In this document: positions 7,829-17,400 of the stretch, piece after piece
Layout of the letters: each line of letters opens with the position of its first letter
Numbering within the stretch: the first letter of the stretch is position 1
NCBI RefSeq assembly: GCF_025148285.1
Contig: NZ_CP102268.1
Coordinates: 4,433,501-4,497,500, forward strand
Source of the DNA: Marvinbryantia formatexigens DSM 14469
GTDB taxonomy: Bacteria; Bacillota; Clostridia; Lachnospirales; Lachnospiraceae
DNA length: 64,000 bases
Direction: 5' to 3'
The notes under the pieces: generated by a model
What the model saw: the letters and a program-made list of their open reading frames with translations, nothing else
Database searches by the model: none
What the model was told of the DNA's origin: nothing
Made by a program: the position numbers and the translations under genes

Positions 7829-8587
7829 CTAATATATAGTTATTGCATTTTTTCCTGTTTTCTCATAAAGACTTTCCATCGTTTGAATGCTCATCTCTAA
7901 TTTCCCCTGCAGTGGGTCAAAAACGGTCACTTTCTCTTCTGCCAGATTATAACCTCCCAGCAATACACAGTGTTCATTGGCATACCACTGATATTCTTTT
8001 CCATCATACTCAGAGTATATCTCCAAAAAAACAGGTTCTTCGTAATACATGGTTGTCCAAATCAATACCGGATTCCCCGCAGCAAGATACTCAAATAATT
8101 CTTCAAATGCCGCACCGCTTATGTCATATGCTGACATTTCGCTTTTCTGTTCATCCAAAAATTTATTTGCCGTAGTCACAAGCCCCGGTGGAAAAATACC
8201 CGCTCCGTTAGCAGAGTACGGATTTCCCATATATCCCTTTGCAAAATTTTCCGCATCATATACGAGATAATTATCTGCGATTGTTGTTTTATCTATCTCA
8301 TACCCCAGAAAGCGTAATGCCATCGTAAGTGCTACGCTCTCACATCCGGTCGGCAATTCCGGCGTTTGTATCATTTCTTCTACATCTAGTTGAATTGACT
8401 GTGGAAGTTTCTCCTCAGTATCAGAAATTTCCTCTGAATTTATCAGAGCCGACTGCGGATAAAGTTTCTCTGAATAATATGTTTCTTCTGCAACTACACG
8501 ATTTACGCACTTCGTCCATACCGTTCCTGTGATGCAGAATACGCCAAAGAGGAATAGCAGCATAGGTAGTCTCTTCATTTGTTTCAA
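7829..8587 (-). CDS. C39-family (papain-like) peptidase domain protein, exported or membrane-anchored
   Basis: The product has an N-terminal hydrophobic segment and a C39_2 domain. Counting from a TTG start at 8587, likely catalytic residues are C82 (LPTGCESVALTMALRFLGYE), H206 (NEHCVLLGGYN) and D224 (VFDPLQG). TTG is preferred because GGAG lies 9 bases before it; ATG 8578 and an upstream ATG at 8623 overlapping the previous gene are alternatives. It probably hydrolyses peptides outside the membrane. It sits between a carboxymuconolactone decarboxylase and an aldo/keto reductase, an unusual place for a protease, and nothing nearby suggests a bacteriocin precursor. Confidence 0.8.
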   Translation of the reverse strand: MKQMKRLPMLLFLFGVFCITGTVWTKCVNRVVAEETYYSEKLYPQSALINSEEISDTEEKLPQSIQLDVEEMIQTPELPTGCESVALTMALRFLGYEIDKTTIADNYLVYDAENFAKGYMGNPYSANGAGIFPPGLVTTANKFLDEQKSEMSAYDISGAAFEELFEYLAAGNPVLIWTTMYYEEPVFLEIYSEYDGKEYQWYANEHCVLLGGYNLAEEKVTVFDPLQGKLEMSIQTMESLYEKTGKNAITIY

Positions 8588-8591
8588 AAAT

Positions 8592-9350
8592 TCATTCTCC
8601 TTCCAGAATCTCCCCAACCGCATTTAAAGCATCTAATAATCGTGGAAATCCCATATATGGCATAGCGTGAAGCAAAGCTCCAGTAATCGTATCCGGCGTG
8701 TTGCCTGCCTTCATCGCTCCTTTCGTATGGCTTTTTATTTGATCTCCTGCGCAGCCTAATGCTGCATGAATTACCAGAATCAGTAATTCCCTCCGCTTTG
8801 CATCCAGTCCGGTTCGTGTGGCAAAATCCCCGAAACAGAATTCCGTCAGGAAACGTGGAACTGCCTCTGCATATTCTTCCGTCAGCCATTCATATCTGCC
8901 TTTCCATTCGTTTCCGTAGAACTGCTCCTGCACTGCCAGTCCTGCCTGATAGCGCTGGTCATCGGGAATCGTTTCCTGGCTCTGAATCGGCAGCGCAATT
9001 TTCTGTTCTGTAAACACCTCGTTGATAACGGCAATGGCATTTAATGTCTTAGGAAAACCGATAAACGGAGCGCACTGGTAAATCGCTTCACGAATTTCTA
9101 CCGGTGTACAGCCCACATTCAGCGATGCCTGCGTATGTGCTTTTAACTGCGGAAGCGTCTGATTGACAGCAAGAACCACAATCGTAATCAATTCTCTGAT
9201 CTGATTGTCCAGATCACCTGTATAACATATTTCTCCGAAAATAAACCGCTGTAGGATCCGCATAAATTCCGGATCGGTTCCTTCGTTTTTTACAGGCTCC
9301 CCTCCAAATAATTCTTTGAATTTTTCTCTGCATAATTCAATTCGATCCAT
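8592..9350 (-). CDS. Carboxymuconolactone decarboxylase-family protein with two CMD repeats
   Basis: This 252-residue protein contains two copies of the CMD/AhpD-like helical domain: IRELITIVVLAVNQTLPQLK plus AHTQASLNVGCTPVEIREAI, and RRELLILVIHAALGCAGDQI plus KSHTKGAMKAGNTPDTITGA. Neither copy has the CxxC pair of peroxidase-type AhpD; only single cysteines are present. The start at ATG 9350 has AAAGGTGG five bases upstream; a GTG at 9359 is less likely. Family members are often found with flavodoxins and aldo/keto reductases, where their chemistry is unknown. It follows ptsI by 34 bases and is probably in the same transcript. Confidence 0.85.
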   Translation of the reverse strand: MDRIELCREKFKELFGGEPVKNEGTDPEFMRILQRFIFGEICYTGDLDNQIRELITIVVLAVNQTLPQLKAHTQASLNVGCTPVEIREAIYQCAPFIGFPKTLNAIAVINEVFTEQKIALPIQSQETIPDDQRYQAGLAVQEQFYGNEWKGRYEWLTEEYAEAVPRFLTEFCFGDFATRTGLDAKRRELLILVIHAALGCAGDQIKSHTKGAMKAGNTPDTITGALLHAMPYMGFPRLLDALNAVGEILEGE

Positions 9351-9384
9351 ATTATCCACCTTTTACTTTCCGGCATTTCACTCC

Positions 9385-10992
9385 TTATGCCCTATCCATC
9401 TCTCTTACAATCTTTCTGATTGGCAAAATACATCCCGGAGCAACGGACAACTCGTCAATTCCCATATTGACAAACCGTTCTGTTAATTCTGTATCGGCTC
9501 CAAGTTCCCCACAGATTCCAGCCCATATGCCTGCTTTATGGGCATTTGCTACCGTCATCTCAATCAGCCTTAAAACTGCCTCATGATGAGCGTCATAAAA
9601 CACATCCAGTTTTGCATTCTGCCTGTCAATCGCCAGCGTATACTGCGTCAGGTCATTTGTCCCTATGCTGAAAAAGTCTACTTCCTTTGCAAGTTCATCA
9701 CTTATGACCGCCGCCGCAGGCGTTTCAATCATGATTCCCTGCTCTACCTTACCATACGGTACTCCAAGCTCTTCCAGATCCGCTTTTACTTCTTCGACAA
9801 TCTGACGGATTTTTTTGATTTCTTCTTTTGAAATAATCATCGGATACATAATGGAAATATTGCCATAGGCGCTTGCCCGGAAAATCGCACGGAGCTGTGT
9901 TTTAAAAATTTCCGGCTGTTCCAGGCAGATACGGATAGCCCGGTAACCCATTGCAGGATTCTCCTCTTTTTCAAGCTGAAAATAATCTGCCTGCTTATCC
10001 GCCCCAATATCCAGTGTACGGATGATTACCCGTTTCCCCGCCATTGTTTCCGCTACATTTTTATAAATCTGAAACTGTTCCTCCTCTGTAGGAAATCGGT
10101 CTTTTTCCAGATACAGGAACTCACTCCGGAATAATCCGATTCCCTCCGCATCATTCTGCAGCACGGCGGCAAGGTCAGAAACATTGCCCATGTTTGCATA
10201 CAATTTAATTTTTCTGCCATCTGCTGTAATTGTTTCTTTTCCTTTCAGTGCGGTAAGCAGCGCCTTATTTTCCTGTTCCTGCGTCAGAATCTCCTGATAC
10301 CTTTCCAGCACTTCCGGCTCCGGCTCCACAATAAATCTGCCGTTTTTCCCGTCCACGATTCCCACTTTTCCATCCCACTCAGGAGATATATTTACCCCCG
10401 CAAGTGAGGGAATGTTCATTGTCCTTGCCAGAATAGCTGTGTGGGAATTTGCGGAACCGTGACGGGTAACAAAAGCCAGAAGTTTGTTTTTATCCATCTG
10501 GACGGTTTCACTGGGTGCAAGATCCTCCGCTACGAGAATGACCGGTTCTTCTCCCAGTCCATGCTCTTCCCCTGAACCGCTCAGAACAGAAATGACACGT
10601 TCTGAAATATCCTTTACATCCGCCGCCCTCGCTTTAAAGTATTCATCCTCCATATCTGCAAATATTCTGGAAAAATTGTCTCCCGTAGTTCCTACCGCAT
10701 ATTCGGCATTTACGCTTTGGGTGTATATCATATTTTTGATGGAATCCAGATAATCTTCATCTTCCAGCATCATTGCATGTACCTCGAAAATTTCCGCATT
10801 CACTTCACCAACTTCTTTTAACGCTTTTTGATACAGTCCGGATATTTCCTGAATAGCCTGTTCCTTTGCCTCTTCAAATCTTTTCCATTCTGCATCGGGA
10901 TCATCAATTCGATACCTTTCAACCTGGCTTTCTTTTTTACCGTAAAAATGGATCTTCCCGATTGCTGTCCCAAGAAATATTTTTTTTCCCAT
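9385..10992 (-). CDS. ptsI: PTS enzyme I (phosphoenolpyruvate-protein phosphotransferase)
   Basis: This 535-residue protein transfers phosphate from PEP to HPr. The phosphorylated histidine is H184 in RHGSANSHTAILARTMNIPS. The PEP-binding barrel shows GIGLFRSEFLYL, KRVIIRTLDIGADK, VDFFSIGTNDLTQY and the catalytic-Cys motif AGICGELG. It is slightly shorter than typical EI (about 570) because the N-terminus begins at the first beta strand, but all motifs are present. It lies immediately downstream of HPr in the beta-glucoside PTS operon, giving this transporter its own phosphorelay. A second, housekeeping EI elsewhere cannot be judged from here. Confidence 0.95.
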   Translation of the reverse strand: MGKKIFLGTAIGKIHFYGKKESQVERYRIDDPDAEWKRFEEAKEQAIQEISGLYQKALKEVGEVNAEIFEVHAMMLEDEDYLDSIKNMIYTQSVNAEYAVGTTGDNFSRIFADMEDEYFKARAADVKDISERVISVLSGSGEEHGLGEEPVILVAEDLAPSETVQMDKNKLLAFVTRHGSANSHTAILARTMNIPSLAGVNISPEWDGKVGIVDGKNGRFIVEPEPEVLERYQEILTQEQENKALLTALKGKETITADGRKIKLYANMGNVSDLAAVLQNDAEGIGLFRSEFLYLEKDRFPTEEEQFQIYKNVAETMAGKRVIIRTLDIGADKQADYFQLEKEENPAMGYRAIRICLEQPEIFKTQLRAIFRASAYGNISIMYPMIISKEEIKKIRQIVEEVKADLEELGVPYGKVEQGIMIETPAAAVISDELAKEVDFFSIGTNDLTQYTLAIDRQNAKLDVFYDAHHEAVLRLIEMTVANAHKAGIWAGICGELGADTELTERFVNMGIDELSVAPGCILPIRKIVREMDRA

Positions 10993-11027
10993 TTAATATT
11001 TCCATGACCGATTCCCCCTTTTCGGCT

Positions 11028-11285
11028 TTATAAATTATTTTCAAAAAAGGTCCGCACTCCTGCCAAAGCGTTCTCTTCATCTTCGCCTTCTACGGAAACC
11101 GTCACTTCATCATTCTTTTTGATTCCCATTGCCATCAAAGCCATCAGTTTTCTGGCATCAGCCTTTTTCCCGTTAAAAGAAACTGTAACAGCAGACTGAT
11201 ATTTTTTTGCCTCTTTTACCAACAGTCCTGCCGGTCTTGCGTGAATCCCCACTTCATCGGTAATTACATAATTGAACTCTTTCAT
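11028..11285 (-). CDS. ptsH: HPr phosphocarrier lacking the Ser46 regulatory serine
   Basis: This 85-residue HPr carries the catalytic histidine H15 in DEVGIHARPAGLLVKEAKKY. By direct counting and by alignment to Bacillus HPr (NLKSIMGVM versus DARKLMALM), position 46, normally the HPr-kinase target serine, is lysine. Such an HPr should carry phosphate from EI to EIIA but should not act as CcpA corepressor through Ser46-P. It is between bglA and ptsI in one operon. Lack of Ser46 also occurs in other HPr-like proteins of Clostridia, so this may be a lineage trait. Confidence 0.93.
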   Translation of the reverse strand: MKEFNYVITDEVGIHARPAGLLVKEAKKYQSAVTVSFNGKKADARKLMALMAMGIKKNDEVTVSVEGEDEENALAGVRTFFENNL

Positions 11286-11319
11286 TTTGTTTTTCTCCTT
11301 TTTGCTTTTTCTTTTTTAT

Positions 11320-12771
<1,452 letters not shown>

Positions 12772-14661
12772 TTACCTGACATTAAGCACTGTATCTTCCG
12801 GTGACACAGTTCCCGGTGAACCTGCTGTCACCGTTTCATAATCATCACTGTTTGTCACAATTACTGCTGTTACAACAGGGTATTTCTCCGCTATTTTTTC
12901 CAGTTCAAAATCCATGAGTTTCTGTCCGCAGGTCACTTTATCTCCTTCTTTCACACAAGGGGAAAAGCCTTCTCCCTGCAATGCCACCGTATCCAGTCCC
13001 ACATGAATCAGCAGTTGGATTCCCTCCTCACTTTCAATTCCGATTGCATGCCCTGTATCGGCTACCGAAACAACTGTCCCTTCAAACGGGGCATATACCT
13101 TTCCTTCTTCCGGAAAGATACCACATCCCTGGCCCAAAACGCCTTCTGAAAATACGCCGTCTCCAATCTGTTCCAATGTCATCAATTTCCCTTTGAGGGG
13201 AGCTTTCACTTCTCCATGTTCCCTGCGAATTTCTTTTCCCGTTTCTATCTGCAAAAATTCCGGCATCTCTTCTCCTTTTTCTGCGGAAATTCCTGTTTCA
13301 AATTTCAGGCTGAGAAGATACGTTACAACTGCAGTAACAACAGCCGAAATCACCAGCGCAATACAGATGTTAATCAGACATTCGATGGAATCATCCCCGA
13401 TATACAGCAGCACTGCCGGAAGTCCGGAAGAACCTGTCGCAAATCTGTGGGTATGTGTCAATCCGGCAAACAGTCCGCCGCATCCGCCTCCGATCATTGC
13501 GGCAACCAACGGATATTTTTTCGGAAGATTTACACCGTATAAAACCGGCTCTGTAATTCCCATCAAAGCGGTAATTCCGCCTGATACGGAAAGCTGTTTG
13601 ATTTTTGCTTCTTTTGTTCTTATAGCTACGACCAGCGCCGCCGTACCCTGTGCAATGTTAGAGCACACGCAGCCCGGTCCAAAGATACTGTCATATCCCA
13701 AATCCGCCATCTGCATCACGCCCAGCGGTGCAACTCCGTTATGCAGTCCAAACATTACCATAATCGGCAGGAAAGCTCCTACAAGCACTGCCGGCGCCCA
13801 GCTTGCGTTTTCACTGAGGAAGTTGAAGAACACACCCAAATATTCGCCTACCACACTTCCAATCGGTCCCAATACAGCAAGTCCAAGCGTTCCCATCACT
13901 AAGAATGTAAGCATTGGTACAAATACCAGCTTTACAGCATTCGGAATATGCTTTTCTAGCCATCGTTCTACATAGGACTGTACCAGAATAACCAGAATAA
14001 TCGGAATGACTGATGATGTATACAATGTCAGTCTTAACGGAACCACTCCAAATAAATGTACTGCTTCCCCGGCCGCTACCAGTGTTCCCCAGTTTGGATG
14101 AAGCATAATCGCTGCAACCGAAGCCGCCAGAATCGGGTTGCATTTTAATTTCTGCGCTTCCGTAAACGCCAGCATGATTGGCAGGAAGTAAAATACACCA
14201 TCCGCAAAAAAGTTTAATATGTAATAGGTTTGCGATTCTGTGGAAATCAGTCCGAAGACCACCAGCAAAGCCAGTAAAGCCTTTACCATTCCGGCTCCGG
14301 ACAGCGCCGGGATTACCGGCTGGAACGTGCCGGAAACAAAATCAATAATGACTCCCATCACACTCTTTTTTTCACTTTTTTCCTGTCTGTCTCCCGCCTC
14401 TGCTTTCCTCGGTCCAATCAGCTTTTCTATCTCTTCAAAAACATATTTTACGTGTGTTCCGATAATAACCTGGTATACACCGCCGCTGATCATAACTTTT
14501 GAGACCCCATCCAGATCTTCCAGCTTCTTCTGATCCGCTTTTTCCTCATCTGCCAGCTTAAAACGCAGTCTTGTCTGGCAGTGATAAACATCATTTACGT
14601 TGTCCTTTCCACCCACATATTCCACGATTTTGCAGGCAAGGCTCTCATACTCTTTGCTCAT
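12772..14661 (-). CDS. bglP: PTS beta-glucoside transporter subunit IIBCA
   Basis: This 629-residue membrane protein has domain order IIB (residues 1-85, phospho-cysteine C28 in VYHCQTRLRFKL), IIC (about 105-460, multi-helix, with ITALMGITEPVLYGVNLP) and IIA (about 480-629, phospho-histidine H553 in QLLIHVGLDTVALQGEGF). It imports and phosphorylates beta-glucosides using phosphate from the HPr and EI encoded downstream. As first gene of the operon it follows a promoter-like sequence at 14726-14754. There is no bglG-type antiterminator gene nearby and I see no RAT/terminator pair in the leader, so control appears to be at transcription initiation. Confidence 0.95.
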   Translation of the reverse strand: MSKEYESLACKIVEYVGGKDNVNDVYHCQTRLRFKLADEEKADQKKLEDLDGVSKVMISGGVYQVIIGTHVKYVFEEIEKLIGPRKAEAGDRQEKSEKKSVMGVIIDFVSGTFQPVIPALSGAGMVKALLALLVVFGLISTESQTYYILNFFADGVFYFLPIMLAFTEAQKLKCNPILAASVAAIMLHPNWGTLVAAGEAVHLFGVVPLRLTLYTSSVIPIILVILVQSYVERWLEKHIPNAVKLVFVPMLTFLVMGTLGLAVLGPIGSVVGEYLGVFFNFLSENASWAPAVLVGAFLPIMVMFGLHNGVAPLGVMQMADLGYDSIFGPGCVCSNIAQGTAALVVAIRTKEAKIKQLSVSGGITALMGITEPVLYGVNLPKKYPLVAAMIGGGCGGLFAGLTHTHRFATGSSGLPAVLLYIGDDSIECLINICIALVISAVVTAVVTYLLSLKFETGISAEKGEEMPEFLQIETGKEIRREHGEVKAPLKGKLMTLEQIGDGVFSEGVLGQGCGIFPEEGKVYAPFEGTVVSVADTGHAIGIESEEGIQLLIHVGLDTVALQGEGFSPCVKEGDKVTCGQKLMDFELEKIAEKYPVVTAVIVTNSDDYETVTAGSPGTVSPEDTVLNVR

Positions 14662-14725
14662 GGTTTTTCCCCTTCACTTTCCTGTAAATTTCTCTTTGCA
14701 ACACCGATTCAGTACTGATAGTGTT

Positions 14726-14780
14726 ATCATACACAACCTTTCCCGTAATGTCTAATACCTATTATTCATTTTCAGAAATG
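14726..14780 (-). promoter_or_regulatory. Promoter with candidate LysR-type operator upstream of bglP operon
   Basis: On the minus strand a TAGACA -35 (14749-14754) and TATGAT -10 (14726-14731) are 17 bases apart, 65-100 bases before bglP. The -35 lies inside a block that on the plus strand reads ATGTCTAATACCTATT (14748-14763), four variable bases, then ATTTTCAGAAATG (14768-14780). The same block, with three differences over 33 bases, occurs at 22161-22193. Part of it (AATAGGTATT) is an imperfect palindrome. LysR-type regulators commonly bind such sites overlapping a -35. Confidence 0.55.
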
Positions 14781-14813
14781 TGTTTTGAGCATTTCTTGTT
14801 TATTCCGTATGGG

Positions 14814-14870
14814 TAAAAAAGCAGCAGAACCATGAGTTGTCATTTCTGATAATTCATAGCTCTGCTGCTT
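14814..14870 (-). terminator. Intrinsic terminator after the permease remnant
   Basis: On the minus strand AAGCAGCAGA and TCTGCTGCTT form a 10-bp stem, with ATGA/TCAT pairing inside the loop, followed by TTTTTT. It separates the 15-22 kb leftward genes from the bglP promoter. Confidence 0.8.
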
Positions 14871-14918
14871 AGAATCTACGCTTCCTATTGACTTTTACAG
14901 GTTACGGTAACATGTACA

Positions 14919-15410
14919 TCATATCATCAGGTTTACTATCAGCCCTGTTGTAAAAGAAAAGAGCATCACAAACGCCAGATATATCCAAAACCGCTTAATA
15001 CCAAGCACAATTTTCAATGCTCCCAGATTGGTAATTTTAGTAGAAGGACCGGTCAGCATAAAAGCCGCCGCACTCCCCATACTCATCCCATCAAGCAGCC
15101 ACGCCTGCAAAAGCGGAATTGTTCCTCCACCGCAGGCATAAAGCGGTACGCCGATGGTTGCAGCTATCAGAACGCCCCACGCTTCATTACCTCCAAACAA
15201 GTCCGTCATCACATCCTGCGGCACATATCGTTGGAACACTGCTGACAGAATGATTCCAAACAGGAAATACAATCCGGTTGCCCTAATATTTCTTCCGAGG
15301 TTTTTCAGAAAACGCAGCATAATATTCGGATCAGTATCCCGGCTTTTCGGTTCCTCGAAACCAGAAAAATCAAAAAATGCTTTATTGTGATAACAAATCC
15401 GTATCAGCAC
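14919..15410 (-). pseudogene. C-terminal half of a permease (DUF318-type, PF03773-like)
   Basis: The frame encodes the last half of a permease: GLYFLFGIILSAVFQRYVPQ, then VPLYACGGGTIPLLQAWLLD and GSAAAFMLTGPSTKITNLGA, a conserved motif of the family. Family members are about 300-330 residues; here only 163 remain and no start codon with a ribosome binding site is evident. Its 5' side runs directly into the truncated DUF362 lipoprotein gene, with which it overlaps by 7 bases. One deletion seems to have removed the 5' half of this gene and the 3' half of its neighbour. Confidence 0.7.
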
Positions 15411-16000
15411 CCCTGCGGCAATGTCATGGAGCCGTTTTCATCCTGAATCTGAACATCGGCAATCGCAGTAAATCCATGATCCTTCGCCACCTGATAATGA
15501 GCGGCGGTAGATGCCCTCGAACCGCCGTAGGCAGTATTGCACTCTACAATCGTGCCATCCACCGTCTGTACCAAATCAGCAATCAGTTCAGGGCGCAGAT
15601 AATTGGAGGACGGCGGTTCGCCTGTTGAGAGTTTTACCGCTACTTTTCCAACAGGAGACCATTCCAGTGCCTCATAAATCTCCACCATGGCCTCTGCACT
15701 GATGTCGGAAAGATAATACACTGCCGGGGCATCCTCCGAATCTGTATAGTAAGGTAAATCTGCCAGAAATATCTGCGAATCTCCATTCGTTACAATACTG
15801 ATATTTTCTGATGTTCCCATTTTCTCCGTTTCCTTTTCTCCGTGATTTTCCTCCGGCATATTCCCCTGTGTCTCAAAAGAGCTTTCCGGCTCCAATAAAA
15901 CAATATTTTCCGACTCTTCTGCCTGCACATTTCCACAGCCAATCAGCGCCCCGGACAGCAGAACCGTCATTGCAGGTATGATTATGCTCCTTCTTTTCAT
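15404..16000 (-). pseudogene. N-terminal half of a DUF362-type lipoprotein
   Basis: The start is ATG 16000 (MKRRSIIIPAMTVLLSGALI, lipobox LIGC) with GGAGGGCGG upstream; the longer frame to 16024 lacks a site. After an acidic linker it shows the beginning of a DUF362 domain (KVAVKLSTGEPPSSNYLRPE, then GFTAIADVQIQDENGSMTLP). It ends abruptly with QGC and a stop, whereas family proteins are roughly twice as long and carry a downstream His-rich segment. The 199-residue product is therefore probably non-functional. It belongs to the exported redox set by its lipobox and neighbours. Confidence 0.65.
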
Positions 16001-16097
16001 AAAATCCGCCCTCCATTCTGTCAAATGAACAATAAAATTTGCTTTTCCTCAATACATCGCTTCAACATCAGCCAATTTATGATTTCTAACTATTTCA

Positions 16098-16259
16098 CTA
16101 ATGTACTTTATACCCGGATTCTATATACAAATAAATCAATTCCCACATTTCTTTGCGGCTGGACGATTTTACTTCCTCATAATTGGGATACGCATGAAAA
16201 CACAGGCTTTTCTTGCTTTTTGACACCCAAAATTCAAGTTGCTCCCTCTTCTGGTCCAT
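16098..16259 (-). CDS. Small hypothetical protein, 53 aa
   Basis: An ATG at 16259, one base after the stop of the flavodoxin-cyclophilin gene, opens a frame reading MDQKREQLEFWVSKSKKSLC and continuing FHAYPNYEEVKSSSRKEMWE, with balanced charged and aromatic residues. An AGAGGTG site lies about 11 bases upstream inside the preceding gene. Close spacing suggests translational coupling. I do not recognise the family. It is too short to be certain, but composition and position favour a real gene. Confidence 0.5.
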   Translation of the reverse strand: MDQKREQLEFWVSKSKKSLCFHAYPNYEEVKSSSRKEMWELIYLYIESGYKVH

Positions 16260-16260
16260 A

Positions 16261-17364
16261 CTAATCAGCGCACCTCTCTATGGTCACTTCCGTATAACTG
16301 TCCAGATTTTCCAGATATTCTCCGCCTGTTTCTATCCTTCCCAGCGGAATAAGCTGCGGAGAGTTGCGGAAATCCTGATAGAAAAACGCAAGGTTCCCCC
16401 AGGGGGCGTAATAGGTCAGATCCCCTGCCTGCGGCGTACACTCTCCCGGCGCATTGCTTAAATCCAGTTCTGAATCCAGATAACTGATTTTTTCCGTACC
16501 ATTATAGTCCTCAAATCCAATCGTCATTGGCAACCGCTCCAACAAATCATCACTGGCTGAATTTTCATACAGCTCGACAATCATTTCTCCCTCATCCAGA
16601 ACAAGTCTGATTTTTCTGCTGTCTTCCATTTCTGTTTCCTCCGTATTCTGTGCTGCGGGTAATTCTATCCCCAGGCTGTCAATCCAGTTATCTATTTCCG
16701 CCTGCGCCGTATCCATATCCCCACGGTATATACCAATCGGTTCCAATACTTCCGCCGAATCCGGAAGTGCTTCTGTAATATCCCTTACGCCTGCTGCAAT
16801 TCCCCCGGTTCCATGAGCACAAAACGGTATGACGGTTTTCCCCGAAAAATCATATTCCTCAATAAAGGAAAATACTGCCATCGGTGCAGTATACCACCAG
16901 TTAGGGAAGCCCAGAAAAACAACATCGTAATCATCCATATTGTCAACATGCTCTGCCAGCTCCGGACGGGCATTCTCCGCTTTTTCGTCAGAAGCTCTGT
17001 CCATACACGCATCATAATCACTGGGATAAGGTTCCGCAGCAACGATGGAAAACAAATCCCCGCCGACACGCTGCTGTATCCACTCCGCTATCTGCGCAGT
17101 GTTCCCGGGTGGAAGTACACTGGCGGAAGAGGTTGCGTCCACCCCGCTATAGTCCGCCGTATCCCCGACAGATTCATAATGGGAAAGCGCAGACTGGATT
17201 GCCGCTTCCTCATCCTCCACTACCGTATTGTCCGCCCACGTAAAATAAGCAATCAGAATATTCCCCTGCTCCGTTTCATTTTCCGCCCCTTCTGTCTTAG
17301 TGCCGCAGGCTGCAAGGGAAAAAAGCATACCTGCCATACAAACCATTGCAACTAATTTTTTCAC
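16261..17364 (-). CDS. Exported flavodoxin fused to a cyclophilin-like domain
   Basis: The GTG start at 17364 (VKKLVAMVCMAGMLFSLAAC, lipobox C20) follows an AGAGGTG site. Residues about 34-235 form a flavodoxin domain (NILIAYFTWADNT, YDVVFLGFPNWWYTAPMAVF, KTVIPFCAHGTGGIA). Residues about 249-367 form a cyclophilin-like fold of the Cyclophil_like2 kind (IRLVLDEGEMIVELYENSAS, DLTYYAPWGNLAFFYQDFRN). The two domains are usually separate genes; here they share one lipoprotein. The cyclophilin-like part is not expected to be a classical prolyl isomerase. It lies in a leftward run with aldo/keto reductases and probably acts on the outer membrane face. Confidence 0.85.
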   Translation of the reverse strand: MKKLVAMVCMAGMLFSLAACGTKTEGAENETEQGNILIAYFTWADNTVVEDEEAAIQSALSHYESVGDTADYSGVDATSSASVLPPGNTAQIAEWIQQRVGGDLFSIVAAEPYPSDYDACMDRASDEKAENARPELAEHVDNMDDYDVVFLGFPNWWYTAPMAVFSFIEEYDFSGKTVIPFCAHGTGGIAAGVRDITEALPDSAEVLEPIGIYRGDMDTAQAEIDNWIDSLGIELPAAQNTEETEMEDSRKIRLVLDEGEMIVELYENSASDDLLERLPMTIGFEDYNGTEKISYLDSELDLSNAPGECTPQAGDLTYYAPWGNLAFFYQDFRNSPQLIPLGRIETGGEYLENLDSYTEVTIERCAD

Positions 17365-17400
17365 TTCTGTCACCTCTTTGAATTTATTTATGCCATATCA

